This document shows positions 48,135 to 57,701 of a DNA stretch of 64,000 bases, in pieces. Positions within the stretch are counted from its first letter, which is position 1. Every line of letters starts with the position of its first letter. This DNA is from Janthinobacterium lividum PAMC 25724 (GTDB lineage Bacteria; Pseudomonadota; Gammaproteobacteria; Burkholderiales; Burkholderiaceae_D): assembly GCA_000242815.2 (NCBI GenBank), contig AHHB01000037.1:496001-560000 (forward strand), in the 5' to 3' direction. The position numbers and the translations under genes are program-made. Below the pieces are notes generated by a model. The model made no database searches. It was not told the DNA's origin and saw only the letters and a program-made list of their open reading frames with translations.

Positions 48135-48893
48135 TCAAGCCTGCTTGCGCGCGTCGAGGTCACGGCTCAGCATCAGCAGCACTTGCGCCGAGGCGGCGCG
48201 CAGCTGCGCCTTGTACTGGTTGATGCCACGGCTCAAGAGGTTATAGATGACGACGGCGGGAATCGCGGCCACCAAGCCCAGGGCCGTCGCCAGCAAGGCT
48301 TCCGCGATCCCGGGCGCGACGGTGGCCAGGTTCGTACTCTGGCTGACGGCGATGCCGATAAAACTGTTCATGATGCCCCACACGGTGCCAAACAGCCCGA
48401 CGAACGGCGCCACGGCGCCGATGCTGGCGAGCAGACCTATGCCTTGCGTCATGGCGCGCACCTGGTGCGCAATCCACTGTTCCTGGCGAAAACCGGCCCG
48501 CTCCTTCAAGGACGTGGCCGGCGCATTCGCGTGCGACAGACTCAGTTCCTGCTGTACCTCAGCGAGCAAATGTTGCGCCAGCAAACACGCCCCATGCTGC
48601 GTTTTTACTGCCGCGTCCGGCAAGCAGGTCGCCGTCTTCAGCACAGCCACGGCTCGCGCCGCCTCGCGCCGGGCTTTCAGCAGGCTGGCGCCTTTCACCA
48701 GCAAGACCACCCAGGTGGCCAGCGCGGCAATCAACAAGCCGACGAGGACGCTCTTCACGACCTGGTCGGCGGCGAAAAACATGCCCAGCGGCGACATGTC
48801 GTGTGGCAGCGCAGACGCTTGTGCGCTGGCATGGAACAGGGCAAGGAACACGCCACCGGTAGCGGCGTTAATAGAGAACAAGGTGGTACGCAT
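48135..48893 (-). CDS. exbB: ExbB
   Basis: A 252-residue ExbB (MotA/TolQ family). N-terminal signal-like region ([20 protein letters not shown]); first span [22 protein letters not shown]; spans two and three are in [28 protein letters not shown] and the region following [32 protein letters not shown] (parts). The long cytoplasmic insertion between spans one and two is characteristic. It forms the pentameric motor with ExbD. The ATG at 48893 is preferred over the longer frame. Confidence 0.93.
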   Translation of the reverse strand: MRTTLFSINAATGGVFLALFHASAQASALPHDMSPLGMFFAADQVVKSVLVGLLIAALATWVVLLVKGASLLKARREAARAVAVLKTATCLPDAAVKTQHGACLLAQHLLAEVQQELSLSHANAPATSLKERAGFRQEQWIAHQVRAMTQGIGLLASIGAVAPFVGLFGTVWGIMNSFIGIAVSQSTNLATVAPGIAEALLATALGLVAAIPAVVIYNLLSRGINQYKAQLRAASAQVLLMLSRDLDARKQA

Positions 48894-49036
48894 GGGAGCT
48901 TCAACAGGTAACAGGCATGGCTGCGCCAACGGCGCGCATGCGCATGCAAAAAAAAATCGGAACAACTACCTGGCTGCTATGGATGAGCTTGCTGGGGAAG
49001 AATGCCGGGCTGAACGCCCGGCGGCAATACAAGCAA

Positions 49037-49978
49037 TTACTTGGCGCTGGCGCCGGCTGTTGCTGCGGCTTCGGCTGTTACTGCTGCTGCCTCTGCTACT
49101 GCCGGCGTGAACCACACAAAATCGGCCTGCGTCGCCAGCACCGTGGCGCCGCGCGGCGCCAGTACCAGCACCAGCGGCGCGGGGCCGCCCGTCAAGTCCC
49201 GCACATGCAGCGGCACGCCCAGGTCCTTGTGCGCATGGTAGGCGCCAGCGATCAGCACGGCAGGCGCGGGCGCGGCCAGCAGGCGCTCGGCCATGCGGCG
49301 GTCGCGCTGTTGCTGCACCGACAGCATGGCGGCCAAGCGTGGCGCGTCGATCTGGTTATCATGCATGACACGGATAATGTCTTGCAATTTTTCATGCACC
49401 TTGCCATCGTTGGCCAGGTTGGAATGGATGCCCTGCACGGCCGGCTTGTCGATGAACATTTGCTTGATTTCGCTGCGGTCCAGGTTGGCCGACCAGAGCG
49501 GGTATGGCGCGCGCATCAGCGTCATGACCAGGTCGCCATATTGCTCCCACTTCCAGCTTGGCTGCCAGGCCATCAGCTCGGCCACGTGTGCCGGGCGCAC
49601 CACGGGGTCCGTCTGCAGCCACGGTTTGACCTTGTCCACCTTGGCTTGCTGGTCCGGATTGAGCATTTCCAGCAGCACACTGCCTTGCGGACGCTGGCCC
49701 TGCAATTGCTGCAACAGCCATTGCTCGATCTGGTGATGGCTGAGCTGATCATGCTGTTCGCCGACGATCACGCGCGGCACGGCTGCCAGCTGGACCAGCA
49801 ATTGTTCAGCGCTCAGGCGCTGGCCGCTACGCAAGTCAACGATCTCGCCCAACTGGCGCACATCTTGCGCAGAAACGGACGCGGCAGTCGTCGCACTCAA
49901 CGGTGCGACGCTGCTGCAGGCGCTCAGCGCCAGCAGGCAGGCGGGCAGGACGGCGGCGAAGGACAGGGGGAATTTCAT
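49037..49978 (-). CDS. chaN: ChaN-family iron/haem-associated lipoprotein
   Basis: A 313-residue lipoprotein. The signal MKFPLSFAAVLPACLLALSAC holds lipobox LSAC. The ChaN domain shows VIVGEQHDQLSHHQIEQWLLQ, SVLLEMLNPDQQAKVD, IADLYGLAWPY-like WANLDRSEI, and LIAGAYHAHKDLGVPLHVRDL. ChaN proteins bind haem and are iron-regulated; the exact task is unsettled. It is the first gene behind the Fur-controlled promoter, with 143 bases before exbB. ATG 49978 has an AAAGG site at good distance; ATG 49984 is too close. The final residues are Ala-rich. Confidence 0.88.
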   Translation of the reverse strand: MKFPLSFAAVLPACLLALSACSSVAPLSATTAASVSAQDVRQLGEIVDLRSGQRLSAEQLLVQLAAVPRVIVGEQHDQLSHHQIEQWLLQQLQGQRPQGSVLLEMLNPDQQAKVDKVKPWLQTDPVVRPAHVAELMAWQPSWKWEQYGDLVMTLMRAPYPLWSANLDRSEIKQMFIDKPAVQGIHSNLANDGKVHEKLQDIIRVMHDNQIDAPRLAAMLSVQQQRDRRMAERLLAAPAPAVLIAGAYHAHKDLGVPLHVRDLTGGPAPLVLVLAPRGATVLATQADFVWFTPAVAEAAAVTAEAAATAGASAK

Positions 49979-50027
49979 GGGCATGGCCTTTCGGGTAAAG
50001 CGTGCAGTGCAAACAGGATAGGCGGGC

Positions 50028-50056
50028 ATTTTAATAGAAATGATTCTCATTTACAA
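50028..50056 (-). promoter_or_regulatory. Fur-controlled promoter of the chaN-exbB-exbD-tonB-receptor operon
   Basis: On the minus strand TTGTAA (-35; 50051-50056) and TAAAAT (-10; 50028-50033) are 17 bases apart. The spacer contains AAATGAGAATCATTTC, an almost perfect Fur-box palindrome centred between the two boxes (50037-50052). Iron-loaded Fur would therefore block polymerase directly. Confidence 0.85.
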
Positions 50057-50229
50057 CTAAGGCGGCGTAAAGCATGCAAATTTTTTATAACTGCCAAAAT
50101 ATCAACGCACTGCTTGCATGGCACCCCCGCGTGCGCAATAAAACAAAACAGCGCGGGACTCGCGTACATCAGACTGCGCTGTGGGCGGTACTCAAATCCG
50201 GACCAGATCGCATGCCGGCAATCAATACC
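50057..50229. other. Intergenic stretch without a recognised gene
   Basis: Between the Fur promoter and the family 2 repeat. Only short frames are found, none with a convincing ribosome site. Base composition is mixed, A/T-rich near 50070-50110. No structured RNA or operator is seen. Confidence 0.4.
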
Positions 50230-50290
50230 ACCCCAAAAAGCAAATGCTGGGGTCGAACCCTGAGGGTACGCCCCCATTCCTTGCCGTTGG
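50230..50290 (+). repeat. Palindromic intergenic repeat, family 2, copy 2
   Basis: Core at 50249-50275: GGGGTCGAACCCTGAGGGT followed by ACGCCCCC, an imperfect version of the copy 1 palindrome. ACCCCAAAAAG-AAATGCTGG upstream matches the same lead in copies 1 and 3. It lies eight bases before the GNAT stop on the opposite strand. Confidence 0.65.
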
Positions 50291-50298
50291 ACTAATTT

Positions 50299-50772
50299 CT
50301 ACAGCGGCATGCGCATCGGCACAAACGCAATGCCGTCCATCTCCACCTTCGGCCCCGTGGCGACGAAGCCCAAGCTGGCATACAAGGGCAAGGCGTAGAG
50401 CGAGGAATTGACGGTAAACGCCGTCACGCCGCCCCTGGCCAGCGATACCTCGCGGGCAGCCTGCCACAAACGGCGCGCCATGCCGCGCCGGTGCAGGGCG
50501 CGCGGCACGAACAGGTGGAACAGGTGCGTGTTGTCGCGCATCGCCACCACGCCGGCCAACTCACCATCGAGATACGCCAGCTGGTAGGCGTAATTGGGCA
50601 GCGACAGGTAGCCTTCGATGGCCGGCTGGCGGCAGTGTTGAATAAATTTTTCTGCCCCCGCACCGTCCGGGTGCAAGGTCAAAAAGGGCATCAAATCATC
50701 GATCAGGGCAACGATGGCGGGCGCGTCGGCGACCAGGGCGGGACGCATGATCGGTTCGGATAATGTTGTCAT
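50299..50772 (-). CDS. GNAT family N-acetyltransferase
   Basis: A 157-residue GNAT protein. The acetyl-CoA-binding site is LHRRGMARRLWQAAREVS (motif R/Q-x-x-G-x-G/A), with HLFVPRAL before it and LYALPLYASLGFVATG after. The substrate cannot be inferred. ATG 50772 is used; a TTG two codons upstream is in frame. It lies 39 bases downstream of dnaE2 and may be co-transcribed with it, which would place it under SOS control. Confidence 0.85.
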   Translation of the reverse strand: MTTLSEPIMRPALVADAPAIVALIDDLMPFLTLHPDGAGAEKFIQHCRQPAIEGYLSLPNYAYQLAYLDGELAGVVAMRDNTHLFHLFVPRALHRRGMARRLWQAAREVSLARGGVTAFTVNSSLYALPLYASLGFVATGPKVEMDGIAFVPMRMPL

Positions 50773-50811
50773 ATTCAAATAATGCCATGCCTTCCTCGCC
50801 AGCGCTCACTC

Positions 50812-53800
50812 TCAACAAAAATCGCGGCTGCTGGTCCTTAAACGCCCCAGCAAATGCGACATATCGACCAGGCGCTTGGCCACCAGGTTGCGCACCAGCC
50901 CTTCGCGCTGCCACACGCCGTACACGCCCAGCAGGGGCGCGCTCAACACTTCGCGCCGCTGGCTGTCCACCAGATCGGGCCAGACGATGACGTTGACCGT
51001 ACCTGTCTCGTCTTCCAGGGTCAGGAAGACCACGCCCTTGGCCGTGCCCGGGCGTTGGCGCACGGTGACGATGCCGCAGGCGCGCGCCAGCTGGCCATGC
51101 GTGTAGCTGGCAAGCGTCGCGGCGGGCAGGAAACGCTGCTCCAGCAACGGCTTGCGCAGCAGCGCCAGCGGGTGGCGGCCCAGCGTCAGGCCTTGCGCGC
51201 GGTAGTCGCTGACGATGCTCTCGCCTTCCGTCGGCGCGGCCAGCACGGGTAAGTCTTCCTCTGGTGTGATGGCGCGCAGCAAGTCCGTGTCGGGCATGGC
51301 GCCGGCCGCCTGCCACAACGCCTCGCGCCGGTGCCCGGCCAGCGCGTGCAAGGCGTTGCCGGCAGCGAGCACCTGCAAGTCATGCCGGTCCAGGCCGCCA
51401 CGCCGGGCCAGGTCGGCCACGTCAAGAAAGGCGGCGATGGAACGCGCATCCTCGATGCGACTGGCCGCCTCCATGCGCATGCCAAACAGACTGTTCAAGC
51501 CCAAGCGCACGGCGGGCGCGCCGCCCTGCGCTGCCGGCCCTACCTGCCCGGCCTGCCCTTCCTGTTCTTCCAGCGTCGCCTCCCAGCCGCTGACGGCCAC
51601 ATCGACGGGCAGCACTTGCACGCCATGCCGGCGAGCATCCTGCACCAGCTGCGATGGACTGTAAAAGCCCATGGGCTGGCTGTTGAGCAAGGCGCACAGG
51701 AAGGCAGCCGGTTCGTGGCATTTCAGCCAGGAACTGGCGTACGTCAGCAGGGCAAAACTGGCCGCATGTGATTCGGGGAAACCGTATTCGCCGAAACCCT
51801 CGATCTGACTGAAGATGGCTTCGGAAAACTCTTTCTCATAGCCATTGTCCAGCATGGCATCGACGATGCGGTCATGGTAATTATTCATGCCGCCCTTGCG
51901 TTTCCAGGCCGCCATGGCGCGCCGCAACTGGTCCGCTTCACCGGGCGTAAAATCGGCGGCGATGATAGCCACCTGCATCACCTGCTCCTGGAAAATCGGG
52001 ATGCCCAGGGTGCGCCCCAGGGCCTTTTCCAAGCCTTTCGGAAACACCACGGCTTCCTTCTGCTGGCGCCGCTGCAGATACGGATGCACCATACCGCCCT
52101 GGATGGGGCCGGGACGCACCAGCGCCACTTCAATGACGAGATCGTAAAATTGACGCGGGCGCAAGCGCGGCAGCATGCTCATCTGCGCGCGCGACTCGAT
52201 CTGGAATACGCCGATGGTGTCGGCCTGACATATCATGTCGTAAGTGGCGCGGTCCTCAGCGGGAATATCCTGCATCCGGAACTCCTCGCCACGGCGTGCA
52301 CTCACCAGTTCCAGCGCGCGGCGCAAGGCCGACAGCATGCCCAGCGCCAGCACGTCGACCTTCATCAAACCCAGCTCTTCAAGGTCGTTCTTGTCCCACT
52401 CGATGATGCTGCGCTCGGCCATGCTGGCGTTTTCAATCGGCACCAGGCGCGACAGCTTGCCTTGCGCAATCACAAAGCCACCAGGATGCTGCGACAGGTG
52501 CCGCGGAAATCCCAGTAACTGCTGCGCCAGGCTGGCCCACTGCTGCGACAACGGCGCCTCAGGGTCGAGCCCGCATTCGGCCAGGCGTTCCAGCAGATCG
52601 CGCTTGCCGTCGAACCAGCGGTGCGACTTGGCGACTTTTTCCACGATGGCCAGGTCGATCCCGAGTGCCCGGCCGCTGTCGCGCAAGGCGCTTTTCGGCC
52701 GGTAGCTGATCACCACGGCCGCCAGCGCGGCGCGCTCGCGGCCATATTTTGCGTAAATATATTGAATCACCTCTTCGCGCCGCTGGTGCTCGAAGTCGAC
52801 GTCGATATCGGGCGGCTCGTTGCGCTCGCGCGACATGAAGCGCTCGACTAAGCAATTGCCGCGCGCCGGGTCCACTTCGGTGATGTGCAGGCAATAACAG
52901 ACGGCCGAATTGGCAGCCGAACCGCGGCCCTGGCAGAGGATGTTTTGCCCGCGTGCAAAGCGCACGATGTCGTAGACGGTCAGGAAATACGGCTCGTAGG
53001 AAAGGTCGGCGATCAGGGCCAGTTCGTGCTCGATCTGCTGCTGTACGTGCGCCGGGATGCCGAGCGGAAAGCGCACGCGCGCGCCCGCATACGTTTCCTC
53101 GCGCAAATAGGTCGCCGGCGTGTGATGCGCGGGCACCAGCTCATCGGGATACTCATAGCGCAAGCTGTCGAGAGAGAAGGTACACAGTGCGGCGATGCGC
53201 AGGGTTTCGGCCAGCGCTTGCGGCGGATACACATTGGCCAGGCGCAAGCGGGCGCGCAGATGCTGCTCCGCATTTTGCGCCAGCGCATAGCCGCATTCGC
53301 CCACGGGCTTGCCCACGCGGATGGCGCACAAGGTGTCGAGCAAGGGCTTGCGCGAACGCACATGCATGCACACATGGCCGACAGCCACCACGCGCAAGCC
53401 CAACGCCTGCGCGGCGTCTTGCACGCTGCTGCGGTGTGCTTCATCCTGCGCCCGCTGCAGCAGGTTCAGGCCTATCCAGCTGCGCGCGCGGCCAAAGGTG
53501 GACGCCATCCACGCGCCCTGCGCGCGCAGCGTCTCGGGCTGGGCCGGATAGCTGGGCAGCAAGATCATCAGACAGCCGGGCAAACCCTGCAAATGGGCAA
53601 ACCCGGGCGGGGGCGTGGCGAAATCATCGGGCGTCAGCAAGTAACGTCCCTTGGCCGCGCGCGTGCGCGCCATGGTGATCAGCTCCGACAAGTTGCCGTA
53701 GCCCTCGCGGTCCTGCACCAGCGCCAGCAAGGACAGCGCCGGGCTGCCATCGGCCTGCGTCAAATGAAAATGCGCGCCGATAATGAGCGGAAAATCGGTC

Positions 53801-53985
53801 CGCTTGGCCACTGCATGGGCGCGCACCACGCCAGCCAGCGAACACTCGTCCGTAATGGCCAGCGCCCTGTAACCGAGCTGGGCAGAGCGCGCCACCAGCT
53901 CCTCCGCATGCGAGGCCCCATGCAAGAAGCTGAAATTGCTCAGACAATACAACTCAGCATACTCGGCTAAGACTGCGCCCCACAT
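50812..53985 (-). CDS. dnaE2: Error-prone DNA polymerase DnaE2 (ImuC)
   Basis: A 1,057-residue C-family polymerase of the DnaE2 type. The PHP domain is at the N-terminus (AEYAELYCLSNFSFLHGASHAEELV, LAITDECSLAG). The polymerase core has LCQGRGSAANSAVCY, the metal-binding PPDIDVDFEHQRREEVIQY, LGLMKVDVLALGML, and the thumb SHAASFALLTYAS. A C-terminal OB domain (GIVTVRQRPGTAKGVVFLTLEDETGTVNV) is present. DnaE2 makes translesion, mutagenic copies during SOS. ATG 53985 follows TGAGGTG. LexA box immediately upstream. The usual partners imuA and imuB are not in the window. Confidence 0.96.
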   Translation of the reverse strand: MWGAVLAEYAELYCLSNFSFLHGASHAEELVARSAQLGYRALAITDECSLAGVVRAHAVAKRTDFPLIIGAHFHLTQADGSPALSLLALVQDREGYGNLSELITMARTRAAKGRYLLTPDDFATPPPGFAHLQGLPGCLMILLPSYPAQPETLRAQGAWMASTFGRARSWIGLNLLQRAQDEAHRSSVQDAAQALGLRVVAVGHVCMHVRSRKPLLDTLCAIRVGKPVGECGYALAQNAEQHLRARLRLANVYPPQALAETLRIAALCTFSLDSLRYEYPDELVPAHHTPATYLREETYAGARVRFPLGIPAHVQQQIEHELALIADLSYEPYFLTVYDIVRFARGQNILCQGRGSAANSAVCYCLHITEVDPARGNCLVERFMSRERNEPPDIDVDFEHQRREEVIQYIYAKYGRERAALAAVVISYRPKSALRDSGRALGIDLAIVEKVAKSHRWFDGKRDLLERLAECGLDPEAPLSQQWASLAQQLLGFPRHLSQHPGGFVIAQGKLSRLVPIENASMAERSIIEWDKNDLEELGLMKVDVLALGMLSALRRALELVSARRGEEFRMQDIPAEDRATYDMICQADTIGVFQIESRAQMSMLPRLRPRQFYDLVIEVALVRPGPIQGGMVHPYLQRRQQKEAVVFPKGLEKALGRTLGIPIFQEQVMQVAIIAADFTPGEADQLRRAMAAWKRKGGMNNYHDRIVDAMLDNGYEKEFSEAIFSQIEGFGEYGFPESHAASFALLTYASSWLKCHEPAAFLCALLNSQPMGFYSPSQLVQDARRHGVQVLPVDVAVSGWEATLEEQEGQAGQVGPAAQGGAPAVRLGLNSLFGMRMEAASRIEDARSIAAFLDVADLARRGGLDRHDLQVLAAGNALHALAGHRREALWQAAGAMPDTDLLRAITPEEDLPVLAAPTEGESIVSDYRAQGLTLGRHPLALLRKPLLEQRFLPAATLASYTHGQLARACGIVTVRQRPGTAKGVVFLTLEDETGTVNVIVWPDLVDSQRREVLSAPLLGVYGVWQREGLVRNLVAKRLVDMSHLLGRLRTSSRDFC

Positions 53986-53997
53986 GACACACCTCAA

Positions 53998-54017
53998 TAC
54001 TGTATATAAACACAGTA
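53998..54017 (-). promoter_or_regulatory. LexA box (SOS operator) upstream of dnaE2
   Basis: The sequence TACTGTATATAAACACAGTA is a near-ideal LexA site (CTGT-N8-ACAG with flanking TA). On the minus strand TATAAT (54019-54024) lies against its edge, so the operator covers the probable dnaE2 start point. It also lies 65 bases before the divergent phzF-like gene and may act on both. Confidence 0.93.
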
Positions 54018-54082
54018 TATTATACGCATTTTGAATCGTGCTGATCGTTTATGCTGGTGTTTTTCCTTTTGTCTAGACTGCC

Positions 54083-54880
54083 ATGATCGTCCAACTCCTG
54101 AAATGTTTCGGCACCGCAGCCGGTGGCGGCAATGCAGCGCTGGTCGTGGAAAACGACCACGCCAGCGTCACGGCGCGCCAAACCTTCGCGCGCGAACACC
54201 GGGTCGGCGCCTGCGTCTTCATCGACCGGCAAGCGGACGGCGCCATCGTGCTCGACTATTATTATCCGCACACGCGCAGTGCGCTGTGCCTGCATGCCAC
54301 CTTGGCAGCGACGCATGTGCTGCTAACGGCGCCTGGCGCCACGGCAACGCTGACGGTGAGCACGGCCATGCACGGGCAAGCCTTGCAACTGGTACGCCGC
54401 GCGGCAGGCATATCGCAACGCTTATTCGTGGGCCTCACGCCGCAACCGGCGCCAGCGGTCATGCTGGAAAAATATCTTGCCTCGGAACTCATGGGCCAGC
54501 ACATGCACTTGCTGTCGCGGCCCGTGATCGCCTCGGTCGGCAGTGCAAAGCTGCTGCTGGAAGTGGCTGACAGCAGCATCCTGCGCGCGCTGCGGCCGAA
54601 CCTGGAACTGATCGCCGACTGGAGCACCTTGCATACAGTGAACGGCTGCTATGTGTATTGCCGCACGGGCGAAGACAGTTACGAGGGACGCAACTTCAAC
54701 CATCTCGACCCGTCGCTGGAAGACAGTGCCACGGGCGTAGCGGCGGGTGCACTGGCATCGCATAGGCAACAATCGCTGCGCCTGCATCAGGGCCATGTGA
54801 CACAGCAACCGTGTTTGATCGAGGTGCACTACCGTCCCGGGGAAATCCTGGTGGGCGGCATGGTGCAAGCGTGCACCTGA
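54083..54880 (+). CDS. PhzF-family isomerase
   Basis: A 265-residue PhzF-like protein with two similar halves: GGNAALVVENDHASV near the N-terminus and GRNFNHLDPSLEDSATGVAAGALASH in the second, the (E)DSATG-type active-site loop. PhzF proteins are diaminopimelate-epimerase-like folds; members catalyse double-bond shifts in metabolites such as phenazines, but most are unassigned. No phenazine cluster is present, so a phenazine role is not implied. It is divergent from dnaE2. Confidence 0.85.
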   Translation: MIVQLLKCFGTAAGGGNAALVVENDHASVTARQTFAREHRVGACVFIDRQADGAIVLDYYYPHTRSALCLHATLAATHVLLTAPGATATLTVSTAMHGQALQLVRRAAGISQRLFVGLTPQPAPAVMLEKYLASELMGQHMHLLSRPVIASVGSAKLLLEVADSSILRALRPNLELIADWSTLHTVNGCYVYCRTGEDSYEGRNFNHLDPSLEDSATGVAAGALASHRQQSLRLHQGHVTQQPCLIEVHYRPGEILVGGMVQACT

Positions 54881-55003
54881 AAGGGGCATCATGCACCAGT
54901 GTAAGGCAAGCCAGGCGATGGACAAAAAGATAGTCCACCAGGAAACAACAGTTAGGGCAGATTTGTAATAAAAAACAAAGTATCGCTAGTGGAGCACGAA
55001 ATG

Positions 55004-55033
55004 ATGGCACTAGAATCAATGGCACTAGAATGA
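55004..55033. repeat. 15-bp tandem duplication before the TonB receptor
   Basis: ATGGCACTAGAATCA is followed at once by ATGGCACTAGAATGA. It lies 37 bases upstream of the receptor start in an A/T-rich leader; may be an operator or simple slippage. Confidence 0.6.
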
Positions 55034-55069
55034 AATAAATCTTGCCCATCAGCCACTTGGAGACACCGC

Positions 55070-57472
55070 GTGCCCACCCTTACCATCTTGCGTAAAGCCA
55101 TCCTCATCAGCCTGTACGGCAGCGCCGCCATGGCCGCATTCGGTCCCGCCGCCATGGCCCAGACCACGGAAGCGGGTGCCACCGATGGTCCCGTGCAAAC
55201 AGTCAGCGTGGTCGGCTCGCGCCGGGTCACCAGTTCCGCCACCGACACCATGGTGCCGGTCGATATCATTCCGATTTCCAGGGTGGCAGAGCAAGGTGGC
55301 CAGTTTGACCTGGCGCAATCGCTGCAATACATTTCGCCCTCGTTCAACTCCACGCGCCAGACGGGCGCCGACGGCGCCGACCTGGTCGATTCAGCCGCCC
55401 TGCGCGGTCTCGGTTCCGACCAGACCCTGGTGCTGGTGAATGGCAAGCGGCGCCACACGACGGCCCTGGTCAACCTGTTTGGCGCGCGCAACCGCGGCAA
55501 CACGGGCACGGACATGAATGCGATTCCCTTGCTGGCGATCAAGAACGTGCAAGTGCTGCGCGACGGTGCCGCCGCCCAATACGGCTCGGATGCTATTGCC
55601 GGTGTGATCGACATCGAACTGAAGAAAAGCCTCGGTTGCGAAGCGGTAGCCGGCTACAGCCAGTACTCAGCCAGCGACGGCAAGAACTATATGACGTCCG
55701 CATATTGCGGCATCGCGCTGGGCGACAAGGGCACCCTGGCCATCACGGGCGAATACCTGGACCGGGGCCGCTCGAACCGGGCTGATGCGGACAGCATGCG
55801 CATCATCGGCGACACCAAGGCCAAGAACAAGACCCTGTACGTCAATGGCGACTACGCCACCAGCAGCACCAGCAAACTGTACTTCACGGCCGGCGCGCAA
55901 ACGCGTGACGCGTCGAGCGCCGCGTTTGGCCGTGGCGGCATCGGCAGCGAGGACATTCCGTCGCGCAATTCGGCCGCCATGTATCCGAACGGTTTCGTAC
56001 CGTTCATTAACGGCAAGATCGACGACCAGTACGCCACCGTCGGCCACCGCAGCCAGATCGGCGAATGGCATGCGGACTTTTCGCAAACCTTTGGCTACAA
56101 CAAGATGCGCTACGACATCAGTAACACCTTGAATGCATCGATTGCCAACCTCGACTTGATGAACGGCGGCAAAGGCGTCAGCGCCAGCAACTACGACGCG
56201 GGCGGCTTCTCGTTCCAGCAGCTGACCAGCAACGCCGATTTCAGCCGCTACTATGACACGGTGATGAAAGGCATGAACCTGGCCTTCGGCGCCGAATATC
56301 GCAGCGAGCAATACAAGATCATGGCCGGCGAACGGGGCTCCTACATCGACGCCGACGGCGTGGGCATGGGCGGCAATGCGGGCAGTCAGGGCTTTCCCGG
56401 CTTCCAGCCCGGCGACGCCAGCAAGGCCAAACGCCACAGTATCGCCGCGTATGCCGACGTGGAACTGGAATGGACGGAACGCCTGAAAACGCAGGCTGCC
56501 CTGCGCTATGAAAAATTCAGCGATTTCGGTTCTACCGTGACGGGCAAACTGGCCGCCAGCTATAAAGTGGTGCCAAATGTGCTGCTGCGTGGCTCGGCCA
56601 GCACGGGTTTTCGCGCGCCATCGCTGCAGCAAGTGTATTTCTCGTCCACCTTCACCGACTTCATCGGCGGCGTGCCTACCGACGTGGTGCTGGCCCCGAA
56701 TGGCGGCAGCGTCGCCAACGCGGCCGGCATTCCCAAGTTGAAAGAGGAAAAATCCACCAGCTTTACGTTAGGCACCACCTGGACGCCGACGCAAGCCATT
56801 TCCGTGACGGCCGACTTGTACAATATCAAGATCAAGGACCGCATCGTGCTGTCGGGCCGCTTCAATGCCGACAACTACCCGGACCTGGCAGCGCGCCTGG
56901 CCCTGTTGGGCGTTGGCGAGGCGCAATTCTTCGTCAACTCCATCGATACGCGCACGCGCGGCCTGGACCTGACGGCCTCGCACAAGGGCGAGCTGGCCGG
57001 CAACCGCCTGAACACCTTCCTGGCGCTGAACTTGAGCAAGACGGAAGTGATGAAAATCAAGACGCCTGACTCGCTGAAAGGCTACGAAGACGTGCTGCTG
57101 TCCGAGCGCGAACGCCTGTTCATCGAACAGGGCGGCCCACGCGCGAAATCCACGCTGGGCTTCGACTACATCACGGGCAAACTGGAATCGAACTTGCGCG
57201 TCATTTATTTTGGTCCGCAAACCCTGGGCACCTTCAGCGGCACGGCTGCCGGCGTGCCCAACGCCCGTTACGCAGCCAAGACCTCGGCCGACCTGAGCTT
57301 TACCTACAGCGTCAACAAGAACACCAAGCTCACTTTCGGTGGCAACAACATTTTCAACGTCAAGCCGAGCACGCAAAACCCGGACGAGACGGACAACGGC
57401 TTCAAGTACGACAGCGTGCAGTTCGGCTTGAACGGCGCCTCGTATTTCGGCCGGCTGTGGGTGAAATTCTGA
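55070..57472 (+). CDS. TonB-dependent outer membrane receptor
   Basis: An 800-residue receptor starting with GTG at 55070, TTGGAG upstream. The signal peptide ends near GPAAMAQT. The plug includes VQTVSVVGSRR (TonB box), DLAQSLQYISPSFNSTRQTG, ALRGLGSDQTLVLVNGKRRH and VLRDGAAAQYGSDAIAGVIDIEL. The barrel ends YFGRLWVKF. Substrate unknown; no Fur or Pho box that I can defend is seen in front of it. It is monocistronic with a strong terminator behind. Confidence 0.9.
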   Translation: MPTLTILRKAILISLYGSAAMAAFGPAAMAQTTEAGATDGPVQTVSVVGSRRVTSSATDTMVPVDIIPISRVAEQGGQFDLAQSLQYISPSFNSTRQTGADGADLVDSAALRGLGSDQTLVLVNGKRRHTTALVNLFGARNRGNTGTDMNAIPLLAIKNVQVLRDGAAAQYGSDAIAGVIDIELKKSLGCEAVAGYSQYSASDGKNYMTSAYCGIALGDKGTLAITGEYLDRGRSNRADADSMRIIGDTKAKNKTLYVNGDYATSSTSKLYFTAGAQTRDASSAAFGRGGIGSEDIPSRNSAAMYPNGFVPFINGKIDDQYATVGHRSQIGEWHADFSQTFGYNKMRYDISNTLNASIANLDLMNGGKGVSASNYDAGGFSFQQLTSNADFSRYYDTVMKGMNLAFGAEYRSEQYKIMAGERGSYIDADGVGMGGNAGSQGFPGFQPGDASKAKRHSIAAYADVELEWTERLKTQAALRYEKFSDFGSTVTGKLAASYKVVPNVLLRGSASTGFRAPSLQQVYFSSTFTDFIGGVPTDVVLAPNGGSVANAAGIPKLKEEKSTSFTLGTTWTPTQAISVTADLYNIKIKDRIVLSGRFNADNYPDLAARLALLGVGEAQFFVNSIDTRTRGLDLTASHKGELAGNRLNTFLALNLSKTEVMKIKTPDSLKGYEDVLLSERERLFIEQGGPRAKSTLGFDYITGKLESNLRVIYFGPQTLGTFSGTAAGVPNARYAAKTSADLSFTYSVNKNTKLTFGGNNIFNVKPSTQNPDETDNGFKYDSVQFGLNGASYFGRLWVKF

Positions 57473-57490
57473 TCACCATGTCCGCCTGAA

Positions 57491-57532
57491 GAAACAGCGG
57501 CTGCGCCAGCATGGGCAGCCGCTGTTTCTTTA
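57491..57532 (+). terminator. Rho-independent terminator after the TonB receptor
   Basis: Perfect 14-bp stem GAAACAGCGGCTGC / GCAGCCGCTGTTTC with a 10-base loop, followed by TTTAT. Confidence 0.85.
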
Positions 57533-57701
57533 TGCACATCAATACACTGCCGTCCAAGATCGATTGTCGCTGCTCTTGATATGGCAAGAGCTCGATTCAG
57601 CAACTGTGCCGCGCAGCACGGCTGCGGCGAACAATCTTTGCCCTGTGGCGGAAAGCACGGATAATAGCGGCTAACTCATCAGCACAGTATTGGATTACCT
57701 C

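Noticed and set aside
49003..49021. GCCGGGC-TGAAC-GCCCGGC hairpin between chaN and exbB, considered a terminator
   Set aside because: No T run follows on the minus strand, so it is not a standard terminator; the operon can continue through it.
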